From: JAVRLS01 sp031961205
GTDB lineage: Archaea; Thermoplasmatota; Thermoplasmata; Thermoplasmatales; Thermoplasmataceae
Direction of reading: 5' to 3'
Length of the DNA: 10,863 nt
NCBI GenBank assembly: GCA_031961205.1
Contig: JAVRLS010000034.1
Location: 1 to 10,863 of the forward strand
This document shows, in pieces, positions 1-6,232 of this stretch. Position 1 is the first letter of the stretch. Each line of letters opens with the position of its first letter. The notes beneath the pieces were generated by a model that made no database searches, was not told the origin of the DNA, and saw nothing but the letters and a program-made list of their open reading frames with translations. The translations under genes were made by a program, and so were the position numbers.

Positions 1-1030
1 CAAAGTATTCCATGTCCTTCCGTGATGATGCAACCTCCTTCAATATGGATGATTCCTCCTCGGCCCTCATCACTGGATCCTGGAACATGTAGATGTATCC
101 CAGTCTTGAAGATTCAACGGAAGCCTTTATGGGCCTGTTATGGTAAATGAAGGCTGAATCGAATCTCACCTTATTCGGAACAAGGTTTGAATTCCTTTTC
201 AACGGAAGGAGATAGTGCATCTTCATCTTCCTTAGATTCTTGATTACGTCTTCAGAGAACAAGCCCCGATCCATGATGAAGCCGATATCATTATCTTTGA
301 ACCTGTCAATGAAGTATCTCAGTGACTTTATGTCCTTCACTGAACCATAGAACACGTCAACTGCAACAGGTATCCATGATTTCACTGAGAATGCCATTAT
401 TACAGTTACCTGATTCTCATGATCATGTTGGGGATTGTAGCCCTTCTCCGCAAGTTTAAGGTTCTTAGAATATGATATGATCGATGTCATATCATAGAAG
501 AGAAGACCGCCAGGTTCCATGATCTTTCTGAACATATCGTAGAGATCTGGAAAATGCTGTCCTATGTAACCGAGGATCCTGGATAATTCTTCTGGATCAA
601 GATCAGGTTTCATTTTCCGTGATAAGTACAGCTTCTGGAACCTTGATGAGACAAGTCTCAATGGCATGGGATCAATGGCCTTCACAATGGCCATTGCCAT
701 TACCTGATCACGATAGGGGTGTTTCTCCATTATGCCGTATATATCCTGCATCAGATTCCAGACAAGCTGTGAATTGCCGTATTCGTATACCATGGTTGAT
801 GAGAATATTCTCTTTGCTTTCTTCTCCCTGAAATTTCCGTTCTCATCTATCGAACCTAGGAGCGTTGTCTTCTTCACTGATCTTTTCCTCTCCTTATCCC
901 ATACGCCCTTTGCCATGTACAGGTAGTATTTTCCACCTATGATCTTCAGTTCGATCTTCTTGCCATGTTCATTTTTCATCCTGATATACGTTTCTTTCAC
1001 AGCCTCAGGTGCTTTGTCAATCATAGCCAT
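1..1030 (-). CDS. IS1634/IS4-type DDE transposase, N-terminal part (cut by window edge)
   Basis: The minus strand is open from ATG at 1030 to the window edge: 343 codons without a stop, beginning MAMIDKAPEAVKETYIRMKN. It would catalyse cut-and-paste movement of an insertion sequence. Two residues of the expected DDE triad are visible: D180 in FYDMTSI and D254 in IMDRGLFSED. Between them GYNPQHDHENQV (198-209) matches the usual G-Y-x(2)-D/H-x(3)-Q-V stretch of this superfamily. The catalytic glutamate and C-terminus should lie outside the window; full-length relatives are roughly 500-600 residues, so about 60% is seen. The frame is intact, with no stop or frameshift. I chose 1030 because a TATA-like box on minus (1053-1060) lies about 26 bases upstream; ATG 1024 is the alternative. 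Family assignment rests on motifs only; IS4 against IS1634 is not settled. Confidence 0.85.
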   Translation of the reverse strand, partial: MAMIDKAPEAVKETYIRMKNEHGKKIELKIIGGKYYLYMAKGVWDKERKRSVKKTTLLGSIDENGNFREKKAKRIFSSTMVYEYGNSQLVWNLMQDIYGIMEKHPYRDQVMAMAIVKAIDPMPLRLVSSRFQKLYLSRKMKPDLDPEELSRILGYIGQHFPDLYDMFRKIMEPGGLLFYDMTSIISYSKNLKLAEKGYNPQHDHENQVTVIMAFSVKSWIPVAVDVFYGSVKDIKSLRYFIDRFKDNDIGFIMDRGLFSEDVIKNLRKMKMHYLLPLKRNSNLVPNKVRFDSAFIYHNRPIKASVESSRLGYIYMFQDPVMRAEEESSILKEVASSRKDMEYF

Positions 1031-1050
1031 ATGTGTTAGTATATGTGTTA
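1029..1050. repeat. Tandem 12-base repeat ATATGTGTTA(G/A)T at the transposase start, with a third copy at 1176-1185
   Basis: The plus strand carries ATATGTGTTA at 1029-1038 and 1041-1050, a perfect 12-base period. A third copy at 1176-1185 belongs to a 13-base direct repeat GTATATGTGTTAA (1039-1051 and 1174-1186). The first copy overlaps the transposase ATG and the second sits between it and the TATA box, so a bound protein would block transcription. They could be transposase-binding sites or part of the element's end. The far end is outside the window, so no terminal inverted repeat could be tested. Confidence 0.6.
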
Positions 1051-1052
1051 AT

Positions 1053-1060
1053 ACTATTTA
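1053..1060 (-). promoter_or_regulatory. Probable TATA box of the transposase gene
   Basis: On minus this reads TAAATAGT, centred about 26 bases before the ATG at 1030. That spacing implies a leaderless transcript starting at or next to the start codon. The box is a weak match, so this is an inference from spacing and composition. Confidence 0.4.
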
Positions 1061-1292
1061 CATGTTTCTATTGGAAATGGCTATAATATGGTTTCAAAAG
1101 AGATCCTATAAAATAAGATGGAAAATACAACATTTGATTAAATATGCCTAAAACACAGGCTTACGTAAACAATGTATATGTGTTAAGACGAAAGAGTTCA
1201 GGTTTTTAAATATTTAAATCTTGCTCACGATTTCGTCCATACGATTTAATCCATCGGAAAATGATAACCATGCGTCTATTTATTTAAGCAAT

Positions 1293-1317
1293 GTTAAGTT
1301 TTACCATAAAAGTTAAC
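1293..1317. repeat. Imperfect 25-base palindrome
   Basis: GTTAA-G-TTTTA is mirrored by TAAAA-G-TTAAC around a 3-base centre CCA, giving two 5-base paired blocks separated by a single G:G mismatch. It lies about 155 bases upstream of the amrA start. It may be a regulator site or a remnant tied to the insertion sequence. In A+T-rich DNA such dyads also arise by chance. Confidence 0.4.
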
Positions 1318-1397
1318 TTCCATGCAGATGATCTCCTAAGGGCATCGTTGATTCAAAAAATAGAACTTTCCCAGACAATTATCTGTAACTAAAATCG

Positions 1398-1426
1398 ATA
1401 AACACTATCAGCGATAGTCAATTTAT
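1398..1426. promoter_or_regulatory. Dyad upstream of the amrA promoter, possible operator
   Basis: A perfect inverted repeat ACTATC-AGC-GATAGT (1404-1418) is flanked by ATAAA (1398-1402) and its complement TTTAT (1422-1426). The inner arm ends about 25 bases before the TATA box at 1444. That is a suitable place for a transcription factor acting on the amrA-amrB pair. No regulator is identified. Confidence 0.45.
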
Positions 1427-1443
1427 TCTGAACGAGAGGAACG

Positions 1444-1453
1444 TATTTATAAT
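1444..1453 (+). promoter_or_regulatory. amrA: TATA box of the amrA-amrB operon
   Basis: TATTTATAAT is a strong archaeal box A match. Its centre is 26-27 bases before ATG 1475 but only 11-12 bases before ATG 1460. It therefore predicts a leaderless transcript beginning at about 1475 and decides the start codon of amrA. Confidence 0.75.
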
Positions 1454-1474
1454 CCTAATATGAATCATATCATC

Positions 1475-2080
1475 ATGAATGAAACAGAATTAAGCATTGA
1501 TTTTAATACAGGAAAAAAGGCCGTTGAAACTGCAAGGATGGCCATTGAAACATACATTAAAGAGAACAGGATAATAGCTTCTCCAGTGGACGGTTTATTT
1601 TCAGATAAACACGGGGTTTTCACGACTTTAGAAACGTATCCGGGTAAGGCACTCAGGGGCTGCATCGGTTTCCCTGAACCTTATTATTCTTTGGGCGACG
1701 GAGTTGTCAAGAGCGCGATTTATGCCGCTACAGAGGACCCGAGATTTGACAGGATTAAAGCTGATGAACTGGACAGGGTTACTGTAGAGGTATCAATACT
1801 AACCGAACCGGTTGAAATAGAATCCGATCCAGAGAAACGCCCGGATAACATAAAGATCGGCAGGGATGGCCTTATTACTGTATATAACGGTGCAAGTGGC
1901 CTCCTTCTTCCGCAGGTTGCAACAGAGAACCACATGGGTTCAAGGGAATTTTTGGAAGCGCTCTGTGAAAAGGCCGGCCTCTGGGAGGGCTGCTGGAAAT
2001 ATAAGAAGGTGAAGATTAGCAAGTTTCAGGCGATTATTTTCGGCGAGAAAAAACCACGCGGGGAGGTCGAGCAGAGATGA
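1475..2080 (+). CDS. amrA: AMMECR1-domain protein (AmmeMemoRadiSam system protein A)
   Basis: A 201-residue protein that is essentially one AMMECR1 domain, soluble, without signal peptide or membrane segment. Family landmarks are the invariant LRGCIG (60-65, with C63), EDPRF (87-91), the VEVSIL strand (104-109) and GLLLPQVA (142-149), followed by a helix with C164. AMMECR1 is conserved from archaea to humans. In prokaryotes it occurs with MEMO and a radical SAM enzyme, and the shared reaction is not established to my knowledge. Its stop overlaps the amrB start as ATGA, so the two are co-transcribed and translationally coupled; amrS, the third partner, lies at 7849. The longer start at 1460 adds only MNHII and sits too near the TATA box (1444-1453), so I prefer 1475. 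Confidence 0.93.
   Translation: MNETELSIDFNTGKKAVETARMAIETYIKENRIIASPVDGLFSDKHGVFTTLETYPGKALRGCIGFPEPYYSLGDGVVKSAIYAATEDPRFDRIKADELDRVTVEVSILTEPVEIESDPEKRPDNIKIGRDGLITVYNGASGLLLPQVATENHMGSREFLEALCEKAGLWEGCWKYKKVKISKFQAIIFGEKKPRGEVEQR
2062..2068 (+). promoter_or_regulatory. amrB: Strong Shine-Dalgarno site for amrB
   Basis: GGAGGTC lies inside the end of amrA, 8 bases before the amrB ATG at 2077. It is the only clear Shine-Dalgarno match in front of a gene here. It fits internal initiation on a two-gene message, whereas first genes of transcripts in this window appear leaderless. Confidence 0.7.
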
Positions 2081-2880
2081 TCAGGAATCCGGTTGTGGCA
2101 GGTTATTTCTATCCCGATGATGCAACAGAACTGTCATCACTTATCTCGTCATTCAACGTCACGGAAGAGCCGTCCGGGCAGAGGCTGATAGGCGTGGTAG
2201 TTCCCCATGCAGGATACATTTATTCAGGAAAGACAGCGATGTATTCATATGCCGCTGTAAAAAACGGTACATTGAGAAAATTCATAATCATAGGGCCAAA
2301 CCACAATCCGTTCACAGAGTTTACATCGATCTATCCCGAGGGGACATGGAAGACTCCACTCGGGGTGTCGAATATAGATTCAGAACTTGCAAAAAAAATT
2401 ATGAAAGGATCGAAATATATAGTCGAAGACGAGGAATCGCATAAGCGGGAACATTCAATAGAGGTCCAGATACCATTTCTTCAGTACATCTTCGGAAGCG
2501 GTTTTACGTTCGTCCCATTAATACTTGGCTACCAGGATGAATATATTGCCGAAGATATAGCTTCTGCAATAATGCCCTACAATTCAGAGGCCGTTATAAT
2601 CGCAAGCTCAGATTTCACCCATTATGAGAAAAAGGAATCCGTTGAGAGAAAAGATTTCGATCTCATATCGAAGATAACATCGCTTGATACAGATGGATTC
2701 TATGAGATACTGGAAAAGGAAAATATATCTGCATGCGGCTACGGAGCAATTGCAACCTTAATGATAATAACAAAAAAGCTGGGAGGAAAGATAAAACTGA
2801 TGAACCATTCCACATCCGGCGATGTCAATGGCGATTACAGGTCAGTTGTAGGTTATGCTTCACTGGTAGCTTATGTATGA
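2077..2880 (+). CDS. amrB: MEMO-family protein (AmmeMemoRadiSam system protein B)
   Basis: A 267-residue full-length MEMO protein, related in fold to class III non-haem iron extradiol dioxygenases. The motifs appear in family order: VVPHAGYIYSG (H44), IIGPNHNP (H76), REHSIEVQIPFL (E125, H126), ASSDFTHYE (D179, H182) and SACGYGAI (C220). H44, H76 and C220 match the three positions described as the metal site of human MEMO1, so metal binding is expected; the enzymatic role is not settled. It is soluble and cytoplasmic, with no signal peptide. ATG 2077 overlaps the amrA stop and has a strong ribosome-binding site, so the start is well supported. The stop lies 4 bases from the stop of convergent hutI. 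Pairing with amrA and, at a distance, amrS identifies it as component B. Confidence 0.94.
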   Translation: MIRNPVVAGYFYPDDATELSSLISSFNVTEEPSGQRLIGVVVPHAGYIYSGKTAMYSYAAVKNGTLRKFIIIGPNHNPFTEFTSIYPEGTWKTPLGVSNIDSELAKKIMKGSKYIVEDEESHKREHSIEVQIPFLQYIFGSGFTFVPLILGYQDEYIAEDIASAIMPYNSEAVIIASSDFTHYEKKESVERKDFDLISKITSLDTDGFYEILEKENISACGYGAIATLMIITKKLGGKIKLMNHSTSGDVNGDYRSVVGYASLVAYV

Positions 2881-2884
2881 AGGA

Positions 2885-4105
2885 TTATACTTCATATGAT
2901 TTTTTGCGGTCAAATACAACATTCCCGTTTTTTATAGTTTTTGAAACTATATTTTTCCCGTATTCATAAGGAATTTTCCTGTAATTATCAACATCCAGTA
3001 TGGCAATGTCGGCAATCTTCCCCTCTTCCAGGGTACCCTTGAATTCAGACATTCCAAGAGAATAGGCTGCGTTGATGGTAGTCGAATTGATCGCCTCCTC
3101 TATGGATATTCCGGAATGAACAACTGCCAGATAAATTGAAAAGAAAAGATTCGTATTATAATTCAGCGGGGATGCGTCCGAAGCTATTACAACAGGAATA
3201 TTCTTTTTTATGAATTTCCTGATATCGGGGAATTTTTCACCGAGTGTGAAAACCGTCGAGGGCAGAAACGCTGCAATGCTGTTTCCTTCCTTTAAAATAT
3301 CAAGATCCTCATCATCCGTATGGATAAGATGATCTGCGCTGAACAGCCTTCCATTCGCGCATGCCTTTATGCATCCTGTATTGGCTATTTCGTTTGCATG
3401 CATTCTCATCCTGATACCATTTCTTTCTGCATACCTGGATATCTCAAGTGCAGATTCTGGAGAAAAGGCGCCGGAATCGCAGAATATGTCAATGAACATT
3501 ATCCTTTCAATGATACTGTCTATTACCTCTTCGGAATATTTTACATATTCGTTTTCATTGTATCCCTCAGGCACTACGTGAAGAAGATATGTTGGGACAG
3601 TATCCACGATTCCTTTGCTCCCTATGCTGTATATAACGTTGAGAAGTTTTTCCTCCTGATCCTTTGTGAGGCCGTAGCCTGTTTTTATCTCCATTGTTGT
3701 TGTTCCCGTGGATACCGCATCCATAACACGTTCCATGCTCTGTGCAAATATCTCGTTCTCATCCGATGAAGCAACGCTCCTTATCGTTCTGTATATCCCG
3801 TTTCCGGTCCTTAAAAGATCTTCATAAGTTACATTCTTCAATCTCAGGTAAAATTCATCTTCCCTTGTTCCTGAATATACTATATGGGTATGGCTGTCTA
3901 TAAGCCCGGGAATGACGGTCCCATCACCAGCATCAATAATTTTTTCACCGGGGAAGTTCTTTTTCCCGGTTATTTCAGATATTTTTCCGTCCTTTACGAT
4001 AATCGATCTGTTCTCGATAACTTCCAGGTTTCCCTGGCTGCTTCCGGAAAGGGGCCCTTTGCCGGAGGCAGTTACTATCTGCCCTATATTCGTTATTACT
4101 GTCAT
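2885..4105 (-). CDS. hutI: Imidazolonepropionase (imidazolone-5-propionate hydrolase)
   Basis: A 406-residue amidohydrolase-superfamily enzyme, normal length for HutI (EC 3.5.2.7). It opens the ring of 4-imidazolone-5-propionate to give N-formimino-L-glutamate, the third step of histidine breakdown. Metal and catalytic residues are in place: SHTH (H72, H74), HANEI (H236, E239), SADHL (H259) and IASDASPLN (D310). The substrate-binding stretch EIKTGYGL (139-146) is also typical. The N- and C-terminal ends form the small beta-domain usual in this superfamily. ATG 4105 overlaps the hutU stop by four bases (ATGA), so the two genes form an operon. No good Shine-Dalgarno site precedes it, so it probably depends on termination-reinitiation from hutU. 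It converges on amrB with a 4-base gap. Confidence 0.95.
   Translation of the reverse strand: MTVITNIGQIVTASGKGPLSGSSQGNLEVIENRSIIVKDGKISEITGKKNFPGEKIIDAGDGTVIPGLIDSHTHIVYSGTREDEFYLRLKNVTYEDLLRTGNGIYRTIRSVASSDENEIFAQSMERVMDAVSTGTTTMEIKTGYGLTKDQEEKLLNVIYSIGSKGIVDTVPTYLLHVVPEGYNENEYVKYSEEVIDSIIERIMFIDIFCDSGAFSPESALEISRYAERNGIRMRMHANEIANTGCIKACANGRLFSADHLIHTDDEDLDILKEGNSIAAFLPSTVFTLGEKFPDIRKFIKKNIPVVIASDASPLNYNTNLFFSIYLAVVHSGISIEEAINSTTINAAYSLGMSEFKGTLEEGKIADIAILDVDNYRKIPYEYGKNIVSKTIKNGNVVFDRKKSYEV
2900..2933 (+). terminator. T-run terminator of the amrA-amrB operon
   Basis: Two T6 runs (2900-2905 and 2928-2933), with further T5 runs at 2938-2942 and 2952-2956, follow the amrB stop on plus. Archaeal RNA polymerase stops at such U-tracts without a hairpin. 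They lie inside the 3' end of hutI on the other strand. Confidence 0.5.
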
Positions 4106-5763
4106 TTTATATAGGGTGATCTGAACTTAGGCTTATTTTTTATTATACCGATCGATGATTCGTAGCCTGCGTCGGCGTGCCTTATGACTCCAATACCTGG
4201 ATCCGCATTTAGCACGCGTTTCATGCGTTCTTCCGCATCCTTTGTTCCGTCTGCAACTATAACGAATCCGGCATGTATGGCATTTCCAATACCGGTGCCT
4301 CCGCCGTGATGGACCGAAACCCATGTTGCGCCGGATATTGCGTTGAGAAGTGCGTTCAGTATGGGCCAGTCGGCTATAGCGTCACTTCCGTCCTTCATCT
4401 TTTCAGTTTCCCTGTATGGGGATGCAACGGAACCCGTATCGTGATGATCCCTTCCTATTGCTACAGGTGCTGACAGCTCGCCCCTCCTGACCATATCATT
4501 TATCATCAGGCCGATCCTCTCGCGCTCGCCGTAGCTTGCATAGCATATCCTTGCCGGAAGCCCCTGGAAGTGTACCCTTTCCTTCGCGAGCTTTATCCAC
4601 TTTATGAGGTGTTCATCTTCCTTGAAATTCGCCATTATTGCATCGTCTATCCTGTATATGTCATTCGGATCACCGGAAAGCGCAAGCCACCTGAACGGGC
4701 CGGATCCTATCGCGAACAGATCCCTTATGTAAGCCGGAACGTATCCGGGTATGTCAAATGCGTTTTTCAGGCCGCCTTCCTGGGCCCTCGTCCTGAAATC
4801 GTTCCCGTAGTCAAATGCCTTTGATCCATGATCCATGAACCAGAGTATGGCCTTTGCCTCCTTAACGATGGATTCGTAAACCTTCTCCTTGTATTGATCC
4901 TTATCCCTGTCCCTGAATTCAGCAGCCGTTTTCACGCTGTACCCCTCTGGTATGTAACCCAGATTCAGATCATGGGCCGCAGTCTGGTCAGAAACTATAT
5001 CCGGAACAATGTTTTTCTTCATAAGATCATAGTAAATGGTGGCTGCATTTCCTAGAAGCCCTATTGATGTGGGCTTTCCGCTCTTTATGGCATCGTCCTT
5101 CATCTTCAGCGCTTCATCCAGGCTGTCCGTCCATGTGTCCAGGTACTTGTCACGAAGCCGCCTTCTTATCTTTTCCTCGTCTACTTCCACAACTATCCCG
5201 GTGGCGTTGTTCATTGTGATGGCCAGTGGCTGGGCCCCGCCCATCTCGCCGAGCCCTGATGTAAGAACCCACTTTCCTGAAAGATCGTCCTTGCCATATT
5301 CTTTCCTGGCAAGGGCAGAAAGCGTTTCATAAGTTCCCTGAAGTACGCCCTGTGTACCTATGTATACCCATGATCCAGCGGTCATCTGCCCGAACATCGT
5401 AAGGCCTCTCGCCTCAAGGTCCCAGAAAATATCATCGGTTGCCCAGTGAGGTACGATCTGGGCATTAACTATCAAGACCCTTGGAACTTCTTTTGTTGTC
5501 TTGAAAACGCCGACGGGCTTTCCCGACTGCACCAGCAGTGTTTCGTCATCCTCGAGATGTTTCAGTTCATCAACGATCTTATCGAAGGCTTCCCAGTTGC
5601 GGGCGGCCTTTCCCTTTCCTCCATAAACTATAAGGTTATCCGGGTCCTTTGCAACCATCGGATCAAGATTATTCATGAGTAGCCTCAGCGCAGCTTCCTG
5701 CCCCCATCCCTTTGTGTTCAGCTTTGTGCCCCTCGGGGCATGTATTTCTCTTTTCTGTTCCAT
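4102..5763 (-). CDS. hutU: Urocanate hydratase (urocanase)
   Basis: A 553-residue enzyme of the expected length (EC 4.2.1.49). It hydrates urocanate to imidazolonepropionate with a tightly bound NAD+ acting as electrophile. Visible hallmarks are GTQGVLQGTYET (136-147) and the TSGLGEMGGAQPLA stretch (168-181) near the NAD site, ARICYASYGER (404-414, C407 equivalent to the classic active-site cysteine), GRDHHDTGSVASPYRETE (437-454), and VHHGGGTGIG (484-493). It is the first gene of a two-gene operon with hutI. ATG 5763 has a TATA box about 25 bases upstream and no ribosome-binding site, so a leaderless message is likely. From memory, bacterial enzymes have a tryptophan after the active-site cysteine where this one has CYASYG. 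The identity is not in doubt. Confidence 0.97.
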   Translation of the reverse strand: MEQKREIHAPRGTKLNTKGWGQEAALRLLMNNLDPMVAKDPDNLIVYGGKGKAARNWEAFDKIVDELKHLEDDETLLVQSGKPVGVFKTTKEVPRVLIVNAQIVPHWATDDIFWDLEARGLTMFGQMTAGSWVYIGTQGVLQGTYETLSALARKEYGKDDLSGKWVLTSGLGEMGGAQPLAITMNNATGIVVEVDEEKIRRRLRDKYLDTWTDSLDEALKMKDDAIKSGKPTSIGLLGNAATIYYDLMKKNIVPDIVSDQTAAHDLNLGYIPEGYSVKTAAEFRDRDKDQYKEKVYESIVKEAKAILWFMDHGSKAFDYGNDFRTRAQEGGLKNAFDIPGYVPAYIRDLFAIGSGPFRWLALSGDPNDIYRIDDAIMANFKEDEHLIKWIKLAKERVHFQGLPARICYASYGERERIGLMINDMVRRGELSAPVAIGRDHHDTGSVASPYRETEKMKDGSDAIADWPILNALLNAISGATWVSVHHGGGTGIGNAIHAGFVIVADGTKDAEERMKRVLNADPGIGVIRHADAGYESSIGIIKNKPKFRSPYIK

Positions 5764-5782
5764 AGCTGATAATGCCTAACAA

Positions 5783-5792
5783 TTTATTTAAT
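5783..5792 (-). promoter_or_regulatory. hutU: TATA box of the hutU-hutI operon
   Basis: On minus this reads ATTAAATAAA, centred about 25 bases before the hutU ATG at 5763, as expected for leaderless initiation. It lies in a 122-base divergent intergenic region shared with the DsrE-like gene, so one regulator could act on both. Confidence 0.65.
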
Positions 5793-5857
5793 ATTATTTC
5801 AGGAATTCGTTTCAAAGCCAATTAATTTTATATATAAAAAATATTTTTTGATAATCA

Positions 5858-5864
5858 TTATATA
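5858..5864 (+). promoter_or_regulatory. TATA box of the DsrE-like gene
   Basis: TTATATA is centred 25 bases before ATG 5886. A second A+T block (5826-5839, TTTATATATAAAA) lies further upstream and could be an alternative box, but its spacing would leave a 30-base leader. The nearer box is preferred. Confidence 0.6.
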
Positions 5865-5885
5865 CAGCAACAGCCTCATGTTACC

Positions 5886-6230
5886 ATGAAGAACCTGGCA
5901 GTAGTAATTTCATCAGGGAAGGAATCAAAGGAGAAAGTTTTAACCGGCCTCACTTTTGCGAACGTTTCAAAGAAGAATAAATTCTTCGGTGACGTTGCAT
6001 TAATATTCTTTGGCCCTAGCGAGAAGCTAATTGCAGAGAACGATCCGGACATCATGAAGGCGATCGATGACTTCCGAAAGATGGGTGAAAAGCCACTCGC
6101 ATGCCAGGCAGCGGCCTCGAATTTCAACATCCTTGACGACATAAAGAAAATAGAGAATGTCAGAGTTGAAATGGTAGGCCCCGTTATAAGGGACCTGGCA
6201 GAAAAAAATTATGTTATTATGACGTTTTGA
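5886..6230 (+). CDS. Small DsrE/DsrF-like protein
   Basis: A 114-residue soluble protein resembling the DsrE/F-like fold: an N-terminal beta-strand (KNLAVVISSG), a helix, a second strand ending VALIFFGPS (37-45), a helix with DPDIMKAIDDFRKMGEK, then LACQAAASNF (71-80). Its single cysteine, C73, occupies the position that carries the persulfide-forming cysteine in many DsrE-type proteins. The C-terminus is a final strand (NYVIMTF). The family takes part in sulfur relay or is uncharacterised; no substrate can be named. It diverges from hutU, sharing a 122-base promoter region, and converges on hutH with 2 bases between stops, so it is embedded among histidine genes on the opposite strand. A role tied to histidine catabolism is possible but rests on position alone. 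The start is supported by the TATA box 25 bases upstream. Confidence 0.75.
   Translation: MKNLAVVISSGKESKEKVLTGLTFANVSKKNKFFGDVALIFFGPSEKLIAENDPDIMKAIDDFRKMGEKPLACQAAASNFNILDDIKKIENVRVEMVGPVIRDLAEKNYVIMTF
6202..6208 (-). terminator. T7 terminator for hutH
   Basis: A run of seven A on plus is a T7 run on minus, 25 bases beyond the hutH stop and inside the 3' end of the convergent DsrE-like gene. It is a typical hairpin-free archaeal terminator by sequence. Confidence 0.5.
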
Positions 6231-6232
6231 TT

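Larger units (their letters stand above)
1031..1474. other. Non-coding stretch between the insertion sequence and amrA
   Basis: No convincing coding frame or RNA gene is visible over about 440 bases. The left part holds the transposase promoter and the ATATGTGTTA repeats. The right part holds an imperfect palindrome (1293-1317), a perfect 6-base inverted repeat (1404-1418) and the amrA TATA box. The outer end of the insertion sequence probably lies here, but I cannot place it or a target-site duplication without the other end. Composition is A+T-rich throughout. Confidence 0.7.

Noticed and set aside
939..1151. Plus-strand frame of 70 codons, hydrophobic
   Set aside because: Its first half is antisense to the intact transposase reading frame and the rest crosses the repeats and promoter. 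It is best explained as a chance frame.
3320..3769. Plus-strand frame of 149 codons opposite hutI
   Set aside because: It lies wholly antisense to a gene with complete catalytic motifs and resembles no family.
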